NCBI GenBank assembly: GCA_002336915.1
Contig: DDET01000023.1
Location: 1 to 15,476, forward strand
Direction: 5' to 3'
Source: Bacteroidetes bacterium UBA1947
Lineage (GTDB): Bacteria; Bacteroidota; Bacteroidia; Chitinophagales; Chitinophagaceae
Length of the DNA stretch: 15,476 nucleotides
Shown here: one piece after another, positions 1-6,536 of the stretch
How positions within the stretch are numbered: position 1 is the stretch's first letter
How the letters are laid out: each line of letters opens with the position of its first letter
The notes under the pieces: model-generated
What the model saw: only the letters and a program-made list of their open reading frames with translations
What the model was told of the DNA's origin: nothing
The model's database searches: none
Translations under genes and position numbers: made by a program

Positions 1-66
1 GTAAGGTTTTTTCAGGACGGGACATATATTTCCATTGAATGAATCAGGCCGGGGTGATTATGCACC

Positions 67-191
67 ATCGGGCACAAATCGGGCGCAAATCGGGCATGGG
101 AACAAAAACATTATATGATAGTCCCCACAACCATTTCAGCCACCCGGCACCTAAAAAAATGCCCGATTTTTATTTTTCACACCCATCGGGC
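67..191. repeat. ATCGGGC repeat cluster, three copies on an 11-bp period
   Basis: ATCGGGC occurs at 67-73, 78-84 and 89-95, exactly 11 bp apart, again at 185-191, and inverted (GCCCGAT) at 161-167. AAATCGGGCAT (87-97) is the perfect complement of ATGCCCGATTT (159-169). The inverted copy can instead pair with the 185-191 copy across a 17-nt loop, so two mutually exclusive hairpins are possible. The inverted copy is followed by a T-rich run (167-177). The function is unknown; a protein-binding array or an RNA switch are both possible. Confidence 0.55.
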
Positions 192-202
192 AATCACCAT
201 AA

Positions 203-272
203 AACCATGATTTACCATGCACCAAAAATCTGATCATCCTTCAATCCTTTTTTAATCATGTAAATCGTGGTT
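203..272. repeat. Dispersed inverted-repeat element, copy 1
   Basis: AACCATGATTTACCATG (203-219) is an imperfect inverted copy of CATGTAAATCGTGGTT (257-272), with one mismatch and one bulged base, so the RNA or single strand could form a hairpin with a 37-nt loop. The right part, AATCCTTT..AATCATGTAAAT..GGTTC, recurs at 6247-6275 before the pspC-like gene. I recall similar 'TAATCCTTTAATCATGTAAATC' strings between genes in many Bacteroidota genomes, but could not check this. Confidence 0.5.
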
Positions 273-330
273 CTCCCTCCACTGATCACAATCATTTCCA
301 CATTTTCATATTTGCACATTTAAAAACCCC

Positions 331-338
331 TACCTTTG
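331..338 (+). promoter_or_regulatory. Predicted -7 box (TAnnTTTG) for ccmC operon
   Basis: TACCTTTG matches the Bacteroidota -7 consensus TAnnTTTG at every fixed position. A TTG lies at 312-314, 16 bp upstream, slightly closer than the usual -33 spacing. Transcription would start near 343-345, leaving about a 15-nt leader before the ATG at 360. The TTG codon at 336, an alternative start in the same frame, lies inside this box and would not be transcribed. Confidence 0.6.
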
Positions 339-359
339 CCAAAATTTTTTAAAAACCCC

Positions 360-1025
360 ATGCGTACCTGGTGGTGGAAACTACTCTGCATTCTGTTTGT
401 CGGCTATACTATTATAGGCGGCCTCCTCATCCCTGTCCCCCGCCTCGATATTCTTAACGAGACCATACGCAACCTCTATTTTCACGTGCCCATGTGGTTT
501 ACCATGATAGCCCTGTTTACCGCATCAGCTATCTACGCCATCAAATACCTCCGCTCCGGCGACCTTAAAGACGATATCTACTCCTCTCAAATGGCCGCCA
601 CCGGCATAGCCTTCAGCATCTTCGGCATGCTCACAGGCATGGAGTGGGCAAAGTTCACTTGGGGCGAGGCCTGGAGCAACGACCCTAAGGAGCTCGGCAC
701 CGCCATGTGCATGCTTATATATTTTGCATATATGGTGCTCCGCAATGGCCTTAAGGATGAGGAGAAGCGTGCCAAGATCAGCTCGGTGTATAACATTTTT
801 GCTTATGCCCTCATGATACCCCTCATATTTATATTACCCCGAATGGTTGATAGTCTGCACCCGGGCAATGGCGGCAACCCTGCATTCAAGCAATACGATC
901 TCGATAGCAATATGCGCCTGGTCTTCTACCCCGCCGTCATAGGCTGGATACTGCTGGGCTTCTGGATGGCAACACTCAAAGTAAGGCTGGGTTTGATCAG
1001 GTATAAGAAAGAAAGCAATTTTTAA
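360..1025 (+). CDS. ccsA: Cytochrome c biogenesis haem-handling protein CcmC/CcsA family
   Basis: This 221-residue protein has about six membrane helices (roughly 7-26, 45-63, 76-93, 112-127, 143-160, 186-208). It belongs to the CcmC/CcsA haem-handling family, whose members present haem at the outer face of the inner membrane for cytochrome c maturation. The family Trp-rich periplasmic loop is present as WGEAWSNDPKELGT (101-114), a Bacteroidota-like variant of the WWD motif. Two likely axial haem histidines flank it: His42 in NLYFHVP and His167 in DSLHPG. The frame can be extended to a TTG at 336, but that codon is part of the promoter box, so ATG 360 is chosen. A ccmD-like gene follows after 18 nt. 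No ccmA, ccmB, ccmE or ccmF is in view. CcmC versus CcsA naming is loose for this clade. Confidence 0.88.
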   Translation: MRTWWWKLLCILFVGYTIIGGLLIPVPRLDILNETIRNLYFHVPMWFTMIALFTASAIYAIKYLRSGDLKDDIYSSQMAATGIAFSIFGMLTGMEWAKFTWGEAWSNDPKELGTAMCMLIYFAYMVLRNGLKDEEKRAKISSVYNIFAYALMIPLIFILPRMVDSLHPGNGGNPAFKQYDLDSNMRLVFYPAVIGWILLGFWMATLKVRLGLIRYKKESNF

Positions 1026-1043
1026 TTAAAACAAAATATAGCA

Positions 1044-1256
1044 ATGCGTAAAGCGTTCATCACATCGGTCTTAATGGTACTCACAGCATTCATAGCTAAT
1101 GCCCAAACTGCCGAGCCCGAAATGGCCAACGCCCTGCGCAGCAGTGGCAAAATATACGTTGTTGTTTTAGTATTAGCCACTATCTTTGCGGGCATTATAG
1201 CGTTCCTGGTTCGCCTCGATCGTAAAATAACCAGGCTTGAAAAAAATAATCCATAG
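1044..1256 (+). CDS. CcmD family small membrane protein
   Basis: The product has 70 residues: an N-terminal signal-like hydrophobic stretch (1-21, ending IANAQ), a short polar piece, one membrane helix (about 37-57) and a charged tail LDRKITRLEKNN. The tract MANALRSSGKIYVVVLVLA and the LDRK..LEK end are typical of Bacteroidota CcmD family proteins, which are thought to stabilise the CcmC haem-transfer complex at the inner membrane. It lies 18 nt after ccmC on the same strand and presumably shares its transcript; glutamate dehydrogenase follows 43 nt later. A minus-strand frame across the same bases is a shadow. The assignment rests on size, topology and position, because the family has little sequence conservation. 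Confidence 0.8.
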   Translation: MRKAFITSVLMVLTAFIANAQTAEPEMANALRSSGKIYVVVLVLATIFAGIIAFLVRLDRKITRLEKNNP

Positions 1257-1299
1257 ATCATTCAATAAATAATCCAACTTTTCTTAACTCAAAAAAAAT

Positions 1300-2736
1300 A
1301 TGTCAGATACATTAACCGCAGCAGCAGCTCACGCGCACTACAGTTTCTTTCACGGCGTGGAGCGCAACTTCGATAAAGCCTCCTCTTTTACAAGATTTGA
1401 AAAAGGTATCCTCGAGCAGATCAAAGCCTGCAACTCGGTATACAGGATGAAATTCCCCGTGCGCATCGGCGATAATATCGAAGTGATAGAAGCATATCGC
1501 GTGCAGCACTCACACCACAAGCTGCCATGTAAAGGCGGTATCCGTTACAGCATGGATGTGAACCAGGACGAAGTAATGGCCCTTGCTGCCCTCATGACAT
1601 ACAAATGTGCTATCGTTAATGTACCCTTCGGTGGTGCAAAAGGCGGTATCAAAATAAATCCAAAGAACTACACTCCCTTTGAGCTCGAAAAAATAACACG
1701 TCGTTACGCTTCTGAGTTGGTGAAGAAAAACTTCATAGGCCCCGGCATCGATGTTCCTGCACCCGACTACGGTACAGGCGCTCGCGAAATGAGCTGGATA
1801 GCTGATACATACGCTTCTTTGAAACCCGGTGAAGTAGACGCACTTGGTTGCGTTACAGGCAAACCGGTTACTCAGGGTGGTGTGCGCGGCCGCACCGAAG
1901 CCACAGGTCTTGGTGTTTTCTACGGCGTTCGCGAAGTGTGTAACACTGCCGAAGACATGAAGAAACTAGGTCTTCCTGTAGGTATCGAAGGCAAGAAAGT
2001 AATAGTACAGGGCCTTGGCAACGTGGGCTACCACGCTGCTAAGTTCTTCGAAGACAACGGCGCTATCATTGTTGGCCTTGCAGAGTACGAAGGTGGTATC
2101 TATAATGCCAACGGCATCAAACTTGAAAAAGTAGTTGCTTTCCGTAAAGAAACAGGTTCTATACTCAATTATGAAGGTGCGACCTCATTCAAGAATAGCG
2201 CCCTCACCCTCGAGCAGGAGTGCGATATCCTTATCCCCGCAGCACTCGAAAATGTGATCAACGCCGGCAATGCCGACCGCATACAAGCCAGGATCATAGG
2301 TGAAGGTGCTAATGGCCCTCTTACGCCTGAAGCTGACGAGATACTGAACAAAAAAGGTGTCATCGTTGTTCCGGATATGTACCTCAACGCCGGGGGTGTT
2401 ACCGTATCATATTTCGAGTGGTTGAAGAACCTCAGTCACGTTCGTTTCGGCCGTATGGACAAACGTTTCAGCGAAAACCAGAACGCTTATATCCTCAATA
2501 CAGTTGAAGGCCTTATAGGTAAAAAAGTAAACGACACAGAGCGCGGCATGATCATGCACGGCCCTGATGAAGTTGATCTTGTTTACTCAGGTCTTGAAGA
2601 TACAATGATCGGTTCTTATCACGAGATCCGCGAGTCCTTGCTTAGCTCAGGCGCTACCGATATGCGTACTGCTGCATTCGTAGTAGCCATCAACAAAGTT
2701 GGTGTAGCATACGAAGAGCTCGGCATCTTCCCATAA
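1300..2736 (+). CDS. gdhA: Glutamate dehydrogenase (Glu/Leu/Phe/Val dehydrogenase family)
   Basis: This 478-residue enzyme catalyses oxidative deamination of L-glutamate to 2-oxoglutarate and ammonia, or the reverse. The N-terminal substrate domain holds KGGIR (78-82), the glycine-rich PFGGAKGGIKINP (109-121) with likely catalytic Lys114, and DVPAPDYGTG (151-160) with likely catalytic Asp156. The C-terminal Rossmann domain has GLGNVG (238-243) and ends its second strand with an acidic residue (Glu262 in AEYEGG), which favours NAD over NADP but does not settle it. The length is normal for the family. There is no Shine-Dalgarno; the start is preceded by an A-rich run, as usual in Bacteroidota. 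It is third in a likely ccmC-ccmD-gdh transcript and ends at a strong terminator. The symbol gdhA is by function; rocG or gdhB are also used. Confidence 0.93.
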   Translation: MSDTLTAAAAHAHYSFFHGVERNFDKASSFTRFEKGILEQIKACNSVYRMKFPVRIGDNIEVIEAYRVQHSHHKLPCKGGIRYSMDVNQDEVMALAALMTYKCAIVNVPFGGAKGGIKINPKNYTPFELEKITRRYASELVKKNFIGPGIDVPAPDYGTGAREMSWIADTYASLKPGEVDALGCVTGKPVTQGGVRGRTEATGLGVFYGVREVCNTAEDMKKLGLPVGIEGKKVIVQGLGNVGYHAAKFFEDNGAIIVGLAEYEGGIYNANGIKLEKVVAFRKETGSILNYEGATSFKNSALTLEQECDILIPAALENVINAGNADRIQARIIGEGANGPLTPEADEILNKKGVIVVPDMYLNAGGVTVSYFEWLKNLSHVRFGRMDKRFSENQNAYILNTVEGLIGKKVNDTERGMIMHGPDEVDLVYSGLEDTMIGSYHEIRESLLSSGATDMRTAAFVVAINKVGVAYEELGIFP

Positions 2737-2759
2737 CAATAACAGTACTACACGCAATA

Positions 2760-2791
2760 AAAAGTCCCCCGTTTCTAAACGGGGGACTTTT
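2760..2791 (+). terminator. Rho-independent terminator after glutamate dehydrogenase
   Basis: A near-perfect hairpin has arms AAAAGTCCCCCGTTT and AAACGGGGGACTTTT with a minimal loop, followed by TACTTTC. It lies 24 nt after the gdh stop codon. The A-rich left flank and T-rich right flank make it potentially bidirectional, so it may also stop transcripts arriving from the convergent minus-strand gene. Confidence 0.88.
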
Positions 2792-2864
2792 ACTTTCAAT
2801 GCGCTGCTACATTACGTTACCCCTAAGGGCCTTGAACATTTGTAGGTAACTACCACTTGTTAGT

Positions 2865-2893
2865 ACTCCCCCTTCAGGGGGTCGGGGGGTTAA
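2865..2893. repeat. G-rich dispersed repeat, copy A
   Basis: ACTCCCCC-TTCA-GGGGG-TC-GGGGGG-TTA is a 5-bp C/G hairpin with a 4-nt loop, followed by a second G-run. An almost identical copy lies at 9140-9167, differing by one C/T change, one missing T and the last base. The final TTA of this copy is the complement of the stop codon of the minus-strand gene ending at 2890, so the element abuts and supplies that stop. Confidence 0.7.
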
Positions 2894-3606
2894 TAATTAT
2901 TAATATCCTCCCTGTTCGCCTTCCGCACATACGATGCAAACCGTGCCGGGCTGCTTAGTATCGGGCAGATATATTCAGGCAGTTCATGTTGCACCTCAAA
3001 ACGAGTTATGGTAAAGCACACCAGGTTATCCTCCGCTTTAATAAAAACATTCTTCATTATTTTCTCATCGGCATTGTTGATCATCTGCTTCAGCAGTCCC
3101 TGCCACACATACCCTGTAAATGCATAATTATTACGGTCGAACATAGGCTTGTACTGCCTTATGATGTTCTTATCCCGCAGATCTATAACGAATGTGTACA
3201 GCGAATAGATATTATCCTTCTTCAGCGGAAAGCAAAGCACACTATCGTATTTAGCTTCAGCCCGTACCTCCGACATATCTTCCTCCTGAGCCATCGGTGC
3301 TGCAGCCACCACCTTGCAGTTAGTCGCCTCAGTTTTCGCTACTGGTACTACCTTGATCGCGGGCGGAGATACTTTTTGCTCATGCGCCAGCTTAGCTGCG
3401 GCAACCTTGCTTACCGGTTTTGCAGCCTTGGCTTCAGACTTCGGTGTAACGGCTACCTTAGCTTCAACCTTATTTACAGGTATAGCCTTCGTTATCTTGG
3501 GCCCCGTCTTTGCAGGCTGTTTAAGACGGCTTTCCTGCTTTTGGGCAATACACGGTACAGCACACGCAAGCGAGAAGATAAATATTGTGGCGAATATCTT
3601 TTTCAT
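2890..3606 (-). CDS. Putative secreted protein with Lys/Ala/Val-rich linker, unknown function
   Basis: I do not recognise the family. The 238-residue product starts with a clear signal peptide (MKKIFATIFIFSLACA, cleavage near Ala21-Gln22), so it is exported, probably to the periplasm. Residues 23-110 are a low-complexity Lys/Ala/Val/Pro-rich stretch, likely an extended spacer. Residues 111-238 look like a compact alpha/beta domain with an aromatic-rich core (KDNIYSLYTFVIDLRDKN, YAFTGYVWQGLLKQM, CFTITRFEVQHELPEYICP). An upstream in-frame ATG at 3621 would add MPAGT; the start at 3606 is chosen because it puts Lys-Lys directly before the hydrophobic core. Long plus-strand frames over the same bases look like shadows. 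The gene is convergent with gdh. Confidence 0.75.
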   Translation of the reverse strand: MKKIFATIFIFSLACAVPCIAQKQESRLKQPAKTGPKITKAIPVNKVEAKVAVTPKSEAKAAKPVSKVAAAKLAHEQKVSPPAIKVVPVAKTEATNCKVVAAAPMAQEEDMSEVRAEAKYDSVLCFPLKKDNIYSLYTFVIDLRDKNIIRQYKPMFDRNNYAFTGYVWQGLLKQMINNADEKIMKNVFIKAEDNLVCFTITRFEVQHELPEYICPILSSPARFASYVRKANREDINNY

Positions 3607-3836
3607 AGTACCGGCGGGCAATTTAGAGCCTACGGCATGCTACAAATTAAGACATTCACCCAACTTTAAAAAAAGAATAACATATTGATTTTTTGCCTAT
3701 AATGCTCATTATCAGCCGCAGCCATAGTATGACACAATAAACAATACGACACTCTTTGGTTTTGATTTTCAATTGTCTTTCATTTTAAATAATTTCGCAC
3801 CGTCTTTCAAAATAAAATAAACCAAATTTTCTTCCA

Positions 3837-6113
3837 ATGGCATTCGATCTCGATCTCATTCAACAGGTTTACGCTCAACTACCCGAAAAAATAGAATCTG
3901 CACGCAAACTGCTTGGCCGCCCGCTTACACAGGCCGAAAAGATATTGTACGCGCATAGCTACGAATCGGCCCAAAAAGCTTTTGAAAGAGGGAAAGACTA
4001 TGTCAACTTCGCACCCGACCGCGTAGCCATGCAGGACGCAACGGCACAGATGGCCCTGCTACAGTTCATGACCTGCGGCCGTGCTACAGTTGCAGTACCC
4101 AGCACAGTGCATTGCGATCACCTGATACAGGCCAAAACAGGCGCCGTGGAAGATCTTGCGACAGCTAATGAAGTGAACAAAGAAGTTTACGACTTCCTTG
4201 CTTCCATATCTAATAAATACGGCATCGGTTTCTGGAAGCCCGGCGCAGGTATCATTCACCAGGTGGTATTGGAGAACTATGCATTTCCCGGCGGCATGAT
4301 GATAGGTACCGATAGCCACACCCCAAATGCAGGCGGCCTTGGTATGATAGCCATTGGCGTCGGTGGTGCCGATGCGGTGGACGTAATGGCCGGCCTTCCA
4401 TGGGAGCTCAAAATGCCAAAATTGATCGGCATTAAGCTCACGGGCAAAATGAACGGCTGGACATCTGCAAAAGATATTATCCTTAAGGTAGCAGGTATCC
4501 TTACCGTAAAAGGTGGTACAGGTGCAATAGTTGAATATTTTGGCGACGGCGCAGAAAGCCTAAGCTGCACGGGCAAAGGCACTATCTGTAACATGGGTGC
4601 GGAGATCGGTGCTACATGTTCACTCTTCGCTTACGACAATAAGATGGGTGATTACCTCCGCGCTACCAACCGCGATGAGATAGCCAAACTCGCCGATGGT
4701 ATCTTCGAACACCTGCGTTCAGATAAAGAGGTATACGAAAACCCCGATACGTTCTACGATCAGCTAATAGAAATAAACCTCGACGAACTGGAGCCATATG
4801 TGAACGGTCCTTTCACTCCCGATCTGGCTACACCTATCAGCGAAATGGCCGCTGCCGTTAAGCAACATGGCTGGCCCGACACAGTTGAGGTTGCACTGAT
4901 TGGCTCATGCACCAACTCTTCATACGAGGATATTTCCCGCTCTGCTTTCATCGCTCGCAACGCAATGAAAAAAGGCCTGAAGGCAAAAAGCGAGTTCACC
5001 ATCACACCCGGTTCTGAAATGGTACGTTATACCATCGATCGTGATGGCATGCTGGATACCTTCGACCAGATGGGCGGTGTGGTATTGGCAAATGCCTGCG
5101 GTCCATGCATAGGACAGTGGGCACGTCATATGGACGACCCAAGCCGTAAGAACACCATCGTTACTTCCTTCAACCGCAACTTTGCAAAACGTAACGACGG
5201 CCTTTCAAGCACACATGCCTTCGTAGCTTCTCCTGAGATAGTTACGGCTTTCGCTATCGCTGGCAGCTTAAGCTTCAATCCGCTTAAAGACAAACTGACC
5301 AACGACAAAGGCGAAGAAGTAATGCTCGATGAACCTGTAGGTTCTGAACTGCCTCCTAAAGGCTTCGCTGTAGAAGACGCAGGCTACCAGGCCCCTGCTA
5401 CCGATGGTAGCAAGGTATCGGTACTCGTTAGCGAAACAAGTGACAGGTTACAGCTCCTGGCTCCATTCCCGGCTTGGGAAGGTACCGACCTTAAGGGCCT
5501 CGAACTGCTGATAAAAGCATTCGGCAAGTGTACTACCGATCATATATCTATGGCAGGCCCATGGCTTAAATACCGTGGCCACCTCGACAATATATCCAAC
5601 AACATGCTGATAGGCGCACTCAATGCCTTCAACATGGAGTCCAACAAAGTAAAGAACCTGCTCACTGGCGAGTATGGCGAAGTACCTGCAACAGCTCGTG
5701 CTTATAAAGCAAAGAACATAGGCAGCGTGGTAGTCGGTGATGAGAACTATGGCGAAGGCAGCTCACGCGAGCACGCCGCCATGGAACCCCGCCACCTCGG
5801 TGTTCGTGCAATAGTGGTTAAGAGCTTTGCACGTATCCACGAGACCAACCTGAAGAAACAAGGTATGCTGGCACTCACCTTCTGCGAAAAACCCGATTAC
5901 GATAAGATACAGGAAGACGATACAATGGATATCATCGGCCTCACATCCTTCGAACCCGGCAAACAGCTCACCATGGTATTACACCATAAAGATGGCAGCA
6001 GCGAAGAGATATTGCTCAACCATACCTACAACCATCAGCAGATCGAATGGTTCAAAGCAGGTGGCGCACTCAATGTTATCCGCCAGGAATTTGCCGACAA
6101 ACAGAAAGCATAA
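3837..6113 (+). CDS. acnA: Aconitate hydratase (mitochondrial-type aconitase)
   Basis: This 758-residue enzyme interconverts citrate and isocitrate through cis-aconitate in the TCA cycle with a [4Fe-4S] cluster. The cluster ligands are Cys358 (GSCTNSSYEDI), Cys421 and Cys424 (NACGPCIGQW). The active-site loop GTDSHTPNAGGLGM (157-170) and the swivelling C-terminal domain with GDENYGEGSSREHAA, catalytic Ser642, are intact. Ligand and serine positions coincide with the classical mature mitochondrial enzyme numbering, which supports that subtype over the longer bacterial AcnA/IRP1 form or AcnB. The gene appears monocistronic: 230 nt separate it from the divergent gene upstream and a terminator follows. 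TAATTTCG at 3790-3797 is a one-mismatch -7 box. The symbol is by function; subtype naming varies. Confidence 0.95.
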   Translation: MAFDLDLIQQVYAQLPEKIESARKLLGRPLTQAEKILYAHSYESAQKAFERGKDYVNFAPDRVAMQDATAQMALLQFMTCGRATVAVPSTVHCDHLIQAKTGAVEDLATANEVNKEVYDFLASISNKYGIGFWKPGAGIIHQVVLENYAFPGGMMIGTDSHTPNAGGLGMIAIGVGGADAVDVMAGLPWELKMPKLIGIKLTGKMNGWTSAKDIILKVAGILTVKGGTGAIVEYFGDGAESLSCTGKGTICNMGAEIGATCSLFAYDNKMGDYLRATNRDEIAKLADGIFEHLRSDKEVYENPDTFYDQLIEINLDELEPYVNGPFTPDLATPISEMAAAVKQHGWPDTVEVALIGSCTNSSYEDISRSAFIARNAMKKGLKAKSEFTITPGSEMVRYTIDRDGMLDTFDQMGGVVLANACGPCIGQWARHMDDPSRKNTIVTSFNRNFAKRNDGLSSTHAFVASPEIVTAFAIAGSLSFNPLKDKLTNDKGEEVMLDEPVGSELPPKGFAVEDAGYQAPATDGSKVSVLVSETSDRLQLLAPFPAWEGTDLKGLELLIKAFGKCTTDHISMAGPWLKYRGHLDNISNNMLIGALNAFNMESNKVKNLLTGEYGEVPATARAYKAKNIGSVVVGDENYGEGSSREHAAMEPRHLGVRAIVVKSFARIHETNLKKQGMLALTFCEKPDYDKIQEDDTMDIIGLTSFEPGKQLTMVLHHKDGSSEEILLNHTYNHQQIEWFKAGGALNVIRQEFADKQKA

Positions 6114-6131
6114 TACTTATAGAATAGTATA

Positions 6132-6159
6132 AAAGCCTCCCGCCAAAACGGGAGGCTTT
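6132..6159 (+). terminator. Rho-independent terminator after aconitase
   Basis: A perfect 11-bp stem AAAGCCTCCCG / CGGGAGGCTTT with a 6-nt loop CCAAAA lies 18 nt after the aconitase stop. Its A and T flanks form part of the stem, so it could work in both directions. Confidence 0.85.
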
Positions 6160-6166
6160 ATAAGTA

Positions 6167-6208
6167 GCAAACCTGTCAGCACCGCTCTTCGCGGTCTGAC
6201 AGGTTTGC
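6167..6208. repeat. Long palindromic repeat, GTCAG-ACCGC family, copy 1
   Basis: A 13-bp perfect arm GCAAACCTGTCAG pairs with CTGACAGGTTTGC, then a single bulged C, then an inner 5-bp stem ACCGC/GCGGT with loop TCTTC. The core GTCAG-N-ACCGCTC..GCGGTC recurs at 8093-8118. It directly follows the aconitase terminator and looks like a REP-like dispersed element, not a gene-specific signal. There is no T-tract after it. Confidence 0.65.
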
Positions 6209-6246
6209 GTTGCGGATATAGAACAACGGCCACATAAGATCATGTT

Positions 6247-6275
6247 AATCCTTTAAATCATGTAAATTAGGGTTC
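6247..6275. repeat. Dispersed AATCATGTAAAT element, copy 2
   Basis: AATCCTTTAAATCATGTAAAT followed by TAGGGTTC matches the element at 243-273 (AATCCTTT..AATCATGTAAAT..GGTTC) with a 2-3 base indel and a few changes. Here it lies just before the pspC-like gene; copy 1 lies before the ccmC promoter, both in the same orientation to the downstream gene. Confidence 0.5.
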
Positions 6276-6302
6276 CAACTTATTCCTTATATTTACAACA
6301 CT

Positions 6303-6536
6303 ATGCAGAACCGTCTCTACGAAATAAAAGACTTTATTGAATGGAAGGCCTTTGGCGTATGTTCAGCCATTGGCGAAAAACTGGGCGTTGCCACATCGCG
6401 CATCCGCCTTTGGTTCATTTACATCTCCTTCCTCACCATGGGCTCCCCAATCATTATTTACATGATACTCGCCTTTTGGATGAATATGAAACGCTACATC
6501 TTCATGGGCCGGAGAAATCCGCTTAAATGGCTTTAG
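6303..6536 (+). CDS. PspC domain small membrane protein
   Basis: The 77-residue product is essentially one PspC domain. It has the family pattern GVCSAIGEKLGVATSRIRLWFIY (18-40), a membrane helix (about 36-60, IYISFLTMGSPIIIYMILAFWMN) and a short basic tail. PspC proteins sit in the inner membrane; in enterobacteria they sense envelope stress in the phage-shock response, but the role of stand-alone PspC proteins in Bacteroidota is not established. TATATTTA at 6288-6295 is a one-mismatch -7 box that would leave almost no leader. The 3' end overlaps the convergent NlpE-like gene by 14 bp. Confidence 0.82.
   Translation: MQNRLYEIKDFIEWKAFGVCSAIGEKLGVATSRIRLWFIYISFLTMGSPIIIYMILAFWMNMKRYIFMGRRNPLKWL

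Larger units (their letters stand above)
1..335. other. 5' intergenic stretch without a convincing gene
   Basis: No recognisable gene lies here. A 64-codon open frame on + (39-233) has a His/Pro-rich, low-complexity translation and no family resemblance. The stretch holds a cluster of ATCGGGC repeats (67-191), a dispersed inverted-repeat element (203-272) and, at its right edge, the ccmC promoter. The first 60 bases could be the tail or leader of something outside the window; nothing in them can be identified. Confidence 0.6.

Noticed and set aside
67..95. CRISPR array or origin-type iterons
   Set aside because: The repeats are only 7 bp on an 11-bp period with three direct copies; no CRISPR repeat-spacer pattern, and no rep or dnaA gene nearby.
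39..233. 64-codon frame on + in the first intergenic stretch
   Set aside because: The His/Pro-rich translation runs through the ATCGGGC repeats and part of the inverted repeat; no family features and no promoter box upstream.
336..359. TTG start that would lengthen ccmC by eight residues
   Set aside because: The TTG is the end of the TAnnTTTG promoter box and would lie upstream of the predicted transcript start; ATG 360 is also followed directly by the first membrane helix.
2816..2850. GTTACC..GGTAAC inverted repeat between gdh and the secreted-protein gene
   Set aside because: Only six paired bases over a 23-nt interior with no T-tract or second copy; consistent with chance.
2986..3688. 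Two long plus-strand frames (227 and 124 codons) opposite the secreted-protein gene
   Set aside because: They look like antisense shadows of a Lys/Ala-rich gene: the minus-strand frame has a textbook signal peptide and a plausible domain, while the plus-strand translations show only biased composition.
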